DNA from: a virus
Virus record (IMG/VR): IMGVR_UViG_3300009180_000085
Location: 1 to 41,021 of that record
Direction: 5' to 3' (one strand)
Length of the DNA: 41,021 nucleotides
In this document: piece by piece, positions 16,912 to 24,447 of the stretch
How positions within the stretch are numbered: position 1 is the first letter of the stretch
How the letters are laid out: each line of letters starts with the position of its first letter
Notes under the pieces: generated by a model
Databases searched by the model: none
What the model saw: only the letters and a program-made list of their open reading frames with translations
Told to the model about the DNA's origin: nothing
Position numbers and translations under genes: made by a program

Positions 16912-19005
16912 TCAATTAGGGGCGCCGTACTTGTCTTGTAATTGTTGGGCTGTAAGCTTGGAACCAGATGGAACTTGTCCGGTATTCAGCCAGCTACTGC
17001 GTTCATATTGGCCAAATTGCTGACTGGTTGGTGGGCCGTAGGCGGCTTCAACGCGATTGCCAGTTTGAGGACCATTCCCTAAGCCGCCTCTCCACGGAGT
17101 TTGTGGATTACGAGCTTTGCCATTGAGTACAGCATTTTGATCTGATTTCATACCCTGTTGCATTAATTGCTCTGGGCTCTTGTTAGGACTATCTGGATTG
17201 TGTTTGCCAGTCATAGCATAACGTGCTTCACTGTCACGCTGATTTGAACTGTTAGAGTATGTGGAATTTGCCCAAATTTTAGCAATATCTGCTCTGGTTG
17301 GTTTACCATCAGACTGACTGGCGGCACTTTGAACTAGCTGTTTGGCCATTGTGTTTGCTTGGCCTGGATTACCATATGCTGCCATAATTAGCGCATCAAT
17401 TTGTGCTTGTGTGATACACACATTTTTACCTGCACTTTCGCTTTGTATTGTTTTGATAATAGGTGGCGTAACGTGTCTATCAACAATTTGACGACATGCC
17501 ATTCTAGCTTCCTTTTCACTGGGACCAGCAAGTAGGGCTTGTTTAATATTGTCATCTAGTTTACTTGCAGGATTACCTGGACCAAAAATATCAATACGAG
17601 TTCCGTATCCAACGCTGTATCCTTGATAATCACTATACATCATACCACGATAAGCTTCACGGCTCATCATAGCGGTAAATCCTTCCTCGCTTAGTCTATT
17701 CTGTGTAGGATCTGGTACACAATCAACAGCATTTGTGTCTGTTGGCGGTGGCAAATCCTCATAACTCGACGGCGCTGGAGTGATATTAGGCTGGCCAAGC
17801 TTGTCATCACTTACCCCAATTGGCGTAGTTGGTTGTTCGCCACCTTTGCTTACATGTCCACCATATGGTTCCGCTTCTGGTACGCGACTGCCAATACTCT
17901 TACCAACATCTCTGTTGGATATTAAAGAATTTTCTTCTGGTTTATCTGCGGCTTCGGCTGGTGGACCATTTAAGTCAATGCGTTGGCCTGTTAGCTTCAT
18001 TTGGCTGTCTGCCAAGATGTTTACATTCTGATTACTTGTCAGCTTCATACCTGTTGTGCCAGTTGCGTTAAATACTTCACACGCTTCCGCTTGAATATTC
18101 TTTGTGGCCAACATATTAATATTATTTGCCGCTTCAATGTTAACATTGTTACCAGCATGTAAGTTGATACTTTTTTCGGCAGCAAAGCTGATATCTCCTG
18201 AAGCATACACATCAACATTACCTTCTTTGTCAAGCTGTAGCCATGCACTACCATTGGCATTGATCATGTAGATAAAACCTTCATCATTATCCATCATAAT
18301 CATGTTGCCGCTGTTTGTACGCAAACGTATCTGACCGCTGCCACCATTGGAACCATCGTCCATGACAAACTGATGTTGGCCTGGTGTTAGTATACCATAA
18401 GCATAGCCTGTATTCTTGTCTTTGGCTCTAAAAGGCCCGGCATTTATATGTCCACGACGCAGGTCATTTTCTAGTCCTTGCTTAGACAGTATATGACTCA
18501 TTGGATGTTCTGGTCTGTTTTCTACTTGTTTGTCTGTTGTGTTATAACGATTGCGTTCTGCTAAAGGACGTACTTTGCCTTCGTGTGTGCTGCCACTGGC
18601 TAACGCAGGTATTGCATGTGTGTGTCCATCTTGAGGTAAACAACTCCACCAGATACCCTGATGTGTTTCTCCATTAATAAAGCCACATATAACTTGTACG
18701 TTTTTATCAGGTGGAACCATCCACATACCATAGCTTTGATTTGTTTGAGGAAATTTTACAGCATCGTTTGCCTGTGCTTCTTTTTTACTATCCCCAGCGC
18801 CGGCAAATGGCGGACAATAGCGAACCGTGTACCAACTGGTATCATCATCTTCTTTGCTGTTACTCAGCTGAGGAATCCAAACACGCAATCTGCCCAAACC
18901 TTTTTCATCAACATTTGTCTTTACCTTACCAAGATAAATGCCAAAGTTTTTATTTGTTGGCTTTGAACTGCCAGAAGGGTTATATCCTGATGAATTTACT
19001 TCCAT
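16912..19005 (-). CDS. 5: baseplate hub gp5: OB-fold, beta-helix spike and lysozyme-like domain
   Basis: This is the homologue of T4 gp5, the central spike that pierces the outer membrane and digests peptidoglycan. An N-terminal OB-fold spans residues ~18-125 (FGIYLGKVKTNVDEKGLGRL, WWSCLPQDGH). A gp5_C-type beta-helix spans ~228-345 (DVYASGDISFAAEKSINLHA and similar 8-residue repeats). A GH24/T4-lysozyme-like domain spans ~438-560. In that domain E450 and D459 are spaced like T4 lysozyme Glu11/Asp20 and are followed by QGYSVGYG, with Ser464 near the place of Thr26 after a one-residue gap. ITQAQIDALIMAAYGNPG matches the second conserved block. In T4 the order is OB-fold, lysozyme, beta-helix; here lysozyme follows the helix. 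The C-terminus is low-complexity. The ATG directly abuts the stop of the hub gene upstream. Confidence 0.85.
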   Translation of the reverse strand: MEVNSSGYNPSGSSKPTNKNFGIYLGKVKTNVDEKGLGRLRVWIPQLSNSKEDDDTSWYTVRYCPPFAGAGDSKKEAQANDAVKFPQTNQSYGMWMVPPDKNVQVICGFINGETHQGIWWSCLPQDGHTHAIPALASGSTHEGKVRPLAERNRYNTTDKQVENRPEHPMSHILSKQGLENDLRRGHINAGPFRAKDKNTGYAYGILTPGQHQFVMDDGSNGGSGQIRLRTNSGNMIMMDNDEGFIYMINANGSAWLQLDKEGNVDVYASGDISFAAEKSINLHAGNNVNIEAANNINMLATKNIQAEACEVFNATGTTGMKLTSNQNVNILADSQMKLTGQRIDLNGPPAEAADKPEENSLISNRDVGKSIGSRVPEAEPYGGHVSKGGEQPTTPIGVSDDKLGQPNITPAPSSYEDLPPPTDTNAVDCVPDPTQNRLSEEGFTAMMSREAYRGMMYSDYQGYSVGYGTRIDIFGPGNPASKLDDNIKQALLAGPSEKEARMACRQIVDRHVTPPIIKTIQSESAGKNVCITQAQIDALIMAAYGNPGQANTMAKQLVQSAASQSDGKPTRADIAKIWANSTYSNSSNQRDSEARYAMTGKHNPDSPNKSPEQLMQQGMKSDQNAVLNGKARNPQTPWRGGLGNGPQTGNRVEAAYGPPTSQQFGQYERSSWLNTGQVPSGSKLTAQQLQDKYGAPN

Positions 19006-21240
19006 TTAATTGCCTTGTTTCTTGCTAGTGCCGTCAGCATTCCAACCGCCTGCGTATTTAGAATCCCAGACCTGTTGTGCTTTCCAGTTATTAGAATCTG
19101 TTGGCCTTGGTGGGACATTATTACTTGGATTTGCTGGATAGTTTTGACTTGCTCTTGTATTACTTGCATTTGCGCTAGGGAACGGGCCAGCGTTACTGGG
19201 TCCTTTACCTGCGGCATCACCTTTGCCAGCTGATTCACTGCCAGAATCTTTTCCAGGTTTTCCGCTCCACGGATTTGATAACTGTTCTCTATAACATTCG
19301 AGATTAGTGGTAAACTTTCCTTTTACAAATTTGTTTACAACTTTCTTAGAACAATATATACCAGTAATAGCATCTGCATTGCGAAGAGACATTAGGTCTT
19401 CACCGGTCCAATCAACAGAAGGTACAACAGCTTCAAAGTAAATGTAAGGTAACCAATTATGACTGGCTGTTTTCTTTCTTTTCTCTGCCATTTGATCTTC
19501 AGTTAGCTGTTCTTTTTCATATTCCCAAACATCTTCTTCCCATGGCGGTTTACCTGGCTTGCCTGGTATTTGAAATAGCCAATAAGGATCACCAACTACT
19601 TCAATATTCATTGTAAACATATCACTACCACCAGTGGCCTGATTATTACCAATCTGCCTGTAAATGCTGTATTCCTGAGCACTTTCTTGATACACAGAAG
19701 CCTGCTGACTATTTTGATCCACACTAGTATTCATGTGATAATACTTTGGCATGTGTGGCCACCAACCTTTTTTAGTTGATATTGAATCTTTGTCACCTTT
19801 CTTAAAAGGAATGTCTTCTGCATAATATTGTGTTTTGCCATCACCTAGCTGTTTTACTTGTCTTACTTCATCGCATTTTAATGCCTTGGAGTTTTGACTG
19901 CCTGCTGGTTTTGCTTTTGTTGTCTTAGAAGATGCAGTGGAGGCTATTGGTTTACCGCTTTCACTATCAATCCACAATGGACGAACATTACGCCATAGGT
20001 TATCAATTTTAATGTCGGCGTTGACCACTTCAATGTTCTCACCTGTGTATATCCACTTGTACACTTTTCTTAATAGGCCTTTTTTAATCCAGTTATCAAC
20101 ACGCTTGTCTCTGTTGACAGGATCTTGTGCATCCATGTATTCTTGTGGACTAATGATGTTTTTAGCATCTTCTTTTGTTGTAATAAAATAGTGTATCTCT
20201 TGAACAACACCACCATACTTGTTATCAAACAATGGCTTCTTATCTTTTTCAATGGCCTTGGAACCTGATATGATACTGAAATTTTTAGCAGGGAGATGTA
20301 TAGTTCCAGGCTTTGTATCAGTATCGTTATAGTCTTTCTTTTCAGGAATACGATGTAAAAATTTTAGAACTTCCTGACTGTTGGGCATTGAACTTAATAT
20401 AAATGTTTGGATGGTTGTGCCAGTCTCAACTTGAATCTCGCCTTTCCTCATGCCCCATAAGTGTGATAGGTCACTGACAAATCCATGATCAAATTTTAAA
20501 TTAGCAATTTCTTTATGTGCAGAAATTTTATACTTGTGCGGATAACAACGAATGCCTGATTTTACTTTTTCTTCTTCTCTTTTATTTAGAGCTTCTTCTA
20601 ACTGAGAACAGAACTTGCCAATGTTGTTAGGATATCCTGCCATGCGAAAACCTTGTTCTAAATTTGTATGATCAGATAGTTTTGCTGTACCTAAATCTGG
20701 GAACATTTCAAAATCATACGTACTACCTTGATAATTTAGGGACATGTTTAACTTTAAAAGTTTAACATACCAACGGAATACCAATTCTTCATCTTCCCAT
20801 GATTTACAAACAACCGGTTGATCATCGCCATCATAACCTGTAAAGAAAATTTCTAATAGGTAAACAGCATCGCTGTTATTAGGATAGTCAAGAGCCATTG
20901 CTGCCAGACTAACAGCTTCGATAAATCTGCCGCCAAGAGGTTCAACTAACTTCCCTTGAAATTTGTGGAAATCCTGCATTGCATAGTTGGGTGTTGCATT
21001 ACCTGTGCCAACTGTTTCAATTGTTAGCTCTTCAAGAAACACACTGCCTGTGCCTCCTGTTTCCCACATTGTTATGCCTTTTTTAAAATCATAAGACCTA
21101 TCAGTTCTAGACTTTGTTGATTCACTAGATGGCATCATGGTCAATCTAGTGTTATACGTAATGTTGTTATAGTTTTGTAAAGGGTTATAATGAATATCTG
21201 GCAAGCCGACACTGTCATTATAAGTTGGTTTCTGTGCCAT
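19006..21240 (-). CDS. probable baseplate hub protein (gp27-like role)
   Basis: The 744-residue protein lies between gp53 and gp5, where a hub partner of the gp5 spike is expected. Visible features are a conserved beta-rich N-terminal half (SVFLEELTIETVG, LLEIFFTGYDGDDQP) and, near residue ~400, a KVYKWIYTGENIEVVNADIK segment typical of hub and tail-tube-interface proteins with a 'YTGxNxEVxxxDI' motif. The last ~110 residues are low-complexity, rich in Gly, Ser, Asn and Pro. There are no membrane segments. The start overlaps the gp53 stop (TAATG) and the stop abuts the gp5 ATG. A gp27-equivalent is inferred from place and the motif; direct homology to T4 gp27 cannot be shown by eye. Another virion protein remains possible. 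Confidence 0.6.
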   Translation of the reverse strand: MAQKPTYNDSVGLPDIHYNPLQNYNNITYNTRLTMMPSSESTKSRTDRSYDFKKGITMWETGGTGSVFLEELTIETVGTGNATPNYAMQDFHKFQGKLVEPLGGRFIEAVSLAAMALDYPNNSDAVYLLEIFFTGYDGDDQPVVCKSWEDEELVFRWYVKLLKLNMSLNYQGSTYDFEMFPDLGTAKLSDHTNLEQGFRMAGYPNNIGKFCSQLEEALNKREEEKVKSGIRCYPHKYKISAHKEIANLKFDHGFVSDLSHLWGMRKGEIQVETGTTIQTFILSSMPNSQEVLKFLHRIPEKKDYNDTDTKPGTIHLPAKNFSIISGSKAIEKDKKPLFDNKYGGVVQEIHYFITTKEDAKNIISPQEYMDAQDPVNRDKRVDNWIKKGLLRKVYKWIYTGENIEVVNADIKIDNLWRNVRPLWIDSESGKPIASTASSKTTKAKPAGSQNSKALKCDEVRQVKQLGDGKTQYYAEDIPFKKGDKDSISTKKGWWPHMPKYYHMNTSVDQNSQQASVYQESAQEYSIYRQIGNNQATGGSDMFTMNIEVVGDPYWLFQIPGKPGKPPWEEDVWEYEKEQLTEDQMAEKRKKTASHNWLPYIYFEAVVPSVDWTGEDLMSLRNADAITGIYCSKKVVNKFVKGKFTTNLECYREQLSNPWSGKPGKDSGSESAGKGDAAGKGPSNAGPFPSANASNTRASQNYPANPSNNVPPRPTDSNNWKAQQVWDSKYAGGWNADGTSKKQGN

Positions 21241-21539
21241 TAGATAACTCCACTAATGTCGTTACTTGATAATACTCTAATAACCATTCCAGCTTGTAAA
21301 TCTCTAACTGGATCTTGAAGTTGGTTTCTGTTTAACAATGCAATTACCCACCAATAGTTGCTGTTACCATATAAGTCAAAGCTTAACAAATCGGGCCTGT
21401 GTTGGTGTCTTGGTGTTACTGTAAAGTATTCTGGTGTTTTATTTCTTAACAACTCTGTTGCTGTTGGGAACTTGGCAACATCTAAATAAAAGTCTGTTAC
21501 AGGAGTATTTGAATATTGATTAATACCAGTCGTTGCCAT
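21240..21539 (-). CDS. 53: baseplate wedge subunit gp53
   Basis: The 99-residue protein resembles the core of T4 gp53 (196 residues), which contacts gp25 and completes the wedge. The signature is the LysM-like segment FDLYGNSNYWWVIALLNRNQ, followed by DPVRDLQAGMVIRV. The N-terminus (TPVTDFYLDV, TEYFTVTPRHQHRPDLLSF in outline) also follows the family pattern. It overlaps its neighbours by one base on each side (TGATG upstream, TAATG downstream). It lacks the extra C-terminal half of the T4 protein, so it is a minimal gp53. The family is well supported by the YWW/DP pattern and by place. Confidence 0.82.
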   Translation of the reverse strand: MATTGINQYSNTPVTDFYLDVAKFPTATELLRNKTPEYFTVTPRHQHRPDLLSFDLYGNSNYWWVIALLNRNQLQDPVRDLQAGMVIRVLSSNDISGVI

Positions 21540-22168
21540 CAGATATATCCATCCCCTAATAATGTACCACTGACAAAATCAGCAAGTGTATAATTTTTAA
21601 CTGCATCGATCATATTCATTTGAACAATTAACGAAACACTCATGTCAAACAATACTGGCACCGCTTGTGTGCCTCCAAATACTTCTGCTGTAATATAATC
21701 AACATCGTTTGGATAATCATATTGAAAGTTTTTAACAACCACTGGAGTGTTATTATAAAGTCCATGAGCACTTAATCTACCAATTGGTGGCGGTGTGCCT
21801 TTCTTAGAATCACCACGACCGTAGAACATGCTGGTTGCACTTCTTAATAAATGAATACACCTTAATGTTTTTACAGCTTCTGCTGTATTGCGACTAAACC
21901 AAGGACCGGTGATTGTTACCACCGGTACTGATCTGTTACCAAAAGCACTAGGTTGATAATTGGTATGTTGTAATTCCCAGGTTTGATAATTTACATCAAT
22001 GCTTTGACTAATTCTAGGAGTACTAGGCCAGCTTACTACTTCAGCATCGCCAGCATAGGTAGTAGAACGAGGATCACTATATCCATTCTTTTTACCTGAA
22101 GCATCCGTGCCCATGCCACTAAGTGCTTTAAAAGAAATTGTTACTGGAGATGCTAAATTAGCCACCAT
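21539..22168 (-). CDS. baseplate tail-tube cap protein, gp48/gp54-like
   Basis: In T4, gp48 and gp54 cap the hub and start tail-tube polymerisation; they share a fold with tube protein gp19. This 209-residue protein shows the expected C-terminal tube-like core: PVVVKNFQYDYPNDVDYITA, then VPVLFDMSVSLIVQMNMIDA and a closing LADFVSGTLLGDG. The N-terminal half carries GPWFSRNTAEAVKTLRCIHL, consistent with a tube-domain helix. It overlaps the upstream nucleotidyltransferase gene by 11 bases and uses an AGGAG inside that gene as its Shine-Dalgarno. It is followed by gp53 and hub genes. Whether it corresponds to gp48 or gp54 is unresolved, and only one such gene is visible here. Confidence 0.7.
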   Translation of the reverse strand: MVANLASPVTISFKALSGMGTDASGKKNGYSDPRSTTYAGDAEVVSWPSTPRISQSIDVNYQTWELQHTNYQPSAFGNRSVPVVTITGPWFSRNTAEAVKTLRCIHLLRSATSMFYGRGDSKKGTPPPIGRLSAHGLYNNTPVVVKNFQYDYPNDVDYITAEVFGGTQAVPVLFDMSVSLIVQMNMIDAVKNYTLADFVSGTLLGDGYI

Positions 22169-22817
22169 ATTCTCCTAACTTTGAATCAAAGATGCGTTTG
22201 ATTTTTTTGTAAAACTGTTGCCCTTGTGGGTAAAGTTCTTCAATAATTTTTAATCTGTTCTCATCGTCACTTTGACGATATAATTCTCTAATCTTACTAG
22301 CATTGTTTACTGTTTTCCCTAAGATAGTAAACTTTACATCTTTAACAGGGACAACATAACCATGTCCACTGCGTGTGCCGTCAGCGTTCTTTTTATCTGA
22401 GAATGGCATTAAATTCTTTTTAGTGTAGCGTTGGAAATAACTTGGAGTCCCATCCTTCAATGGAGAAAAACTAAAACGCGGATCCTCATTCATATCTTTT
22501 TGCCCAACGCCAAATACCAAAATATCTTTTTCAGGATTTAAACCCAGTTTACTTGGTATTACTCTTGGTGAATATGGTACTGTTTCTTCAACAACGTGGT
22601 CAACTGGAATACCTGCGGCCTGCATCATAACAAGCTTTTCGGCAAAACTAAATGGACTTGTCTCTGGCACAACCTTACCACTTGTAGCAACGTAAGTATT
22701 AGCGATGCCAAATTTAGCGGCCAACTCGCGGAACACATCCCCATGCCCAATATGAAACGGGTGGAAACGGCCAGCATAAATAGCAATTGTACGAGGTGCT
22801 AAATCTGTGATTTTCAT
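22158..22817 (-). CDS. HxGH nucleotidyltransferase (cytidylyltransferase/NMNAT-like)
   Basis: This is a nucleotidylyltransferase-superfamily enzyme transferring a nucleotide to a phosphorylated substrate, with release of pyrophosphate. The N-terminal motif AGRFHPFHIGHGDVF (residues 15-29) contains the HxGH signature (H22-I-G-H25). A late NNASKIRELY (around residue 180) matches the ISxSxIR motif that binds phosphates. The 219-residue length fits NadM/NadR-type or glycerol-3-phosphate cytidylyltransferase-type folds. T4-like marine phages often have a 'cytidylyltransferase-like' gene near structural genes, so this placement has precedent. It is the first gene of the baseplate operon, with AGGAG 8 bases before the ATG and a late-promoter box just upstream. 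The substrate cannot be told from sequence; NAD or a lipid/sugar precursor are the main options. Confidence 0.82.
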   Translation of the reverse strand: MKITDLAPRTIAIYAGRFHPFHIGHGDVFRELAAKFGIANTYVATSGKVVPETSPFSFAEKLVMMQAAGIPVDHVVEETVPYSPRVIPSKLGLNPEKDILVFGVGQKDMNEDPRFSFSPLKDGTPSYFQRYTKKNLMPFSDKKNADGTRSGHGYVVPVKDVKFTILGKTVNNASKIRELYRQSDDENRLKIIEELYPQGQQFYKKIKRIFDSKLGEYGG

Positions 22818-22834
22818 TATGATTCTCCTACTTG

Positions 22835-22842
22835 TATTTACC
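22835..22842 (-). promoter_or_regulatory. T4-type late promoter box for the baseplate operon
   Basis: The minus strand reads CGGTAAATACAAG, then a leader with AGGAG, then the ATG at 22817. The box is 17 bases from the ATG, unlike the 5-base spacing at gp25. It lies in the 106-base divergent gap opposite gp55, so it probably drives the leftward tail operon late in infection. The sequence is seen; promoter function is inferred from the T4 consensus TATAAATA. Confidence 0.55.
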
Positions 22843-22875
22843 GTTTCCGTTATGTACCTACTTTACCGTAAACCG

Positions 22876-22905
22876 TTGACGTTTAGTAATACATTATGTT
22901 AAACT
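22876..22905 (+). promoter_or_regulatory. sigma70-type promoter before gp55
   Basis: TTGACG at 22876-22881 is followed after 18 bases by TAAACT at 22900-22905, with TGT immediately before it (extended -10). It precedes the AAGGAG Shine-Dalgarno (22912-22917) and the gp55 ATG. A host-sigma promoter fits because gp55 must be made before late promoters can be used. Both hexamers differ from consensus, so confidence is moderate. Confidence 0.5.
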
Positions 22906-22923
22906 AATAACAAGGAGATTCAC

Positions 22924-23880
22924 ATGGAAGAAAAAACAAAAACAATTTATCTAAAGAACAAAGACATTTTATTAGAGATTCATCGCAGTAAAATGACCTA
23001 TTGTTGGAGAGCAGATGAAAAATATCAACAATATGATTATATTTCATCAGACCTTAAAACCTTTCATAATCGCAAAACTAAAGCATGCCCCGAAGGTGCC
23101 ATTAACTTGGCCCGAGAAGCCAGAGCCTCAAGGCTGAGTCAACAAGTTTATCAGGAAGCACTTGCATTATGGGATGGTAAGGCCAGTACTAAACCCAAGG
23201 CTGACGATTTTGCAATAGATCCTAAAAAAATTCCACTGAGTGATTTAGTAGTGAGAGTTATGACATGGGAACATATTCCATTAGAGCCAGGTCGCAAAAA
23301 CAATCCCAAAAGTCTTGCTGATCATCGATCCAAAGTAAACTTTCCTCCTTTTAAACATTTTGTACAAGATGCTGAAGGTAACTGGATTGAAGTGTTGCGT
23401 AGTCACTGGACGGGTGATTTGACAACAGGCGAGTTTAGTGTTGATCATGGACAAATTACCAATCGCCTCGGTGCCATGTTCTTAAAACTGTGCGAACGTT
23501 ATAGCCTACGTAGCAATTGGCGTGGTTATAGCTATGTTGATGAAATGCGAGGTCAAGCTCTTATTCAACTTACACAGATTGCATTGCAGTTCGATGAAGG
23601 CAAGTCACAGAATCCCTTTGCTTATTATACTGCCGCAGTAACAAACAGCTTTACTCGTATTTTGAATATTGAAAAACGTCAACGTGATATACGCGACGAC
23701 ATCTTACAAGATTCTGGCCAGACGCCTTCGTGGACACGCCAAATGGAAAGTTCAATGACATATCAAGCTGAGATGGAAAGAATGAACGCCTTAAAAGATG
23801 TTGTAACTGATGACATACCAGTATCTACCATCGGAGATGGTGACTTAATTATAGAAGAAAGTGAACCAGTAAATGACTAA
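22924..23880 (+). CDS. 55: late-transcription sigma factor gp55
   Basis: gp55 is the T4 sigma-family factor that, with gp33 and the gp45 clamp, directs host RNA polymerase to late promoters. The core is at residues ~175-265: LKLCERYSLRSNWRGYSYVD, EMRGQALIQLTQIALQFDEG, KSQNPFAYYTAAVTNSFTRI, then LNIEKRQRDIRDDIL. It matches T4 gp55's 'NFSGY...EM...FDE.K.KNPHAYITQACFNAFVQRI'. Near the N-terminus, YLKNKDILLEIHRSK resembles the gp55 start 'YVNNKELLQAI'. Between these blocks lies an extra ~130 residues not present in the 185-residue T4 protein, a long form I recall from marine T4-like phages. AAGGAG precedes the ATG. The stop overlaps the MazG-like gene by 8 bases. Confidence 0.88.
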   Translation: MEEKTKTIYLKNKDILLEIHRSKMTYCWRADEKYQQYDYISSDLKTFHNRKTKACPEGAINLAREARASRLSQQVYQEALALWDGKASTKPKADDFAIDPKKIPLSDLVVRVMTWEHIPLEPGRKNNPKSLADHRSKVNFPPFKHFVQDAEGNWIEVLRSHWTGDLTTGEFSVDHGQITNRLGAMFLKLCERYSLRSNWRGYSYVDEMRGQALIQLTQIALQFDEGKSQNPFAYYTAAVTNSFTRILNIEKRQRDIRDDILQDSGQTPSWTRQMESSMTYQAEMERMNALKDVVTDDIPVSTIGDGDLIIEESEPVND

Positions 23881-24244
23881 TCCGTTTCGCGACCAAGAAA
23901 AGTTTATGCGGGCCTGCGATCAAACTGTAGGCGAGTTTAATCAAGATCAATTTAAATTATATGTTAACTTAATCAATGAAGAATTTAAAGAACTTAAAGA
24001 AGCAATTAACAATAATGATCTATTAGAAACACTTGATGCACTAGAAGATATTCTTGTAGTTACAATAGGTGCTATTCATAGTGCAGGATTTGATGGCGAA
24101 GGCGGATGGAAAGAAGTTATGAAAACAAACTTTGCTAAAATTGACAAAGATACAGGCAAGGTTCGTAAACGTGACGATGGCAAGGTGCTAAAACCTCTAG
24201 GTTGGGTACCGCCTGATCTAAAACCATTCTTAAAAAGGGAATAA
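23873..24244 (+). CDS. MazG-like nucleotide pyrophosphohydrolase
   Basis: Members of the all-alpha NTP pyrophosphatase superfamily hydrolyse (d)NTPs, or ppGpp-like nucleotides, to monophosphate and pyrophosphate using Mg2+ held by acidic clusters. This 123-residue protein has the helix pair with EEFKE (residues 36-40) and DALED (55-59), matching the ExxE...ExxD metal site. A conserved tail FAKIDKDTGKVRKRDDGKVL, then a GWVPPDL motif, is typical of phage members of this superfamily. The start overlaps the end of gp55 by 8 bases. In phages such enzymes are thought to adjust nucleotide pools or blunt stringent signalling; the substrate here is not known. Confidence 0.8.
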   Translation: MTNPFRDQEKFMRACDQTVGEFNQDQFKLYVNLINEEFKELKEAINNNDLLETLDALEDILVVTIGAIHSAGFDGEGGWKEVMKTNFAKIDKDTGKVRKRDDGKVLKPLGWVPPDLKPFLKRE

Positions 24245-24247
24245 GCC

Positions 24248-24442
24248 ATGCATTCAGAAAGTTTAAAACATCATATTATGCACTTGGAAAAGTCGCATGA
24301 AAAGTTAGACAAAGAAGTTGATACACTTGAAAAGACTGGACTCTATGAGGATCTTCGCATTGAGAGCCTTAAGAAAAAACGTCTTTATCTCAAAGATGAA
24401 CTAACTCGCTGTAGACAACAACTTGCAGAAATGCTAAAATAA
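24248..24442 (+). CDS. small coiled-coil protein, DUF465/YdcH-like
   Basis: The 64-residue protein is charged and almost wholly helical. The sequence 'LK.HI.HLEKSHEKLDKEVD' and the closing SLKKKRLYLKDELTRCRQQL match the small DUF465 (YdcH) family, which bacteria and their phages share and whose function is unknown. A purine-rich AAGGGA lies upstream of the ATG, 3 bases after the MazG-like gene ends. It precedes gp47 by 5 bases and so is part of the gp55-gp46 operon. The family call rests on the LKxxRLxLKDEL pattern. Confidence 0.65.
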   Translation: MHSESLKHHIMHLEKSHEKLDKEVDTLEKTGLYEDLRIESLKKKRLYLKDELTRCRQQLAEMLK

Positions 24443-24447
24443 CAGTT

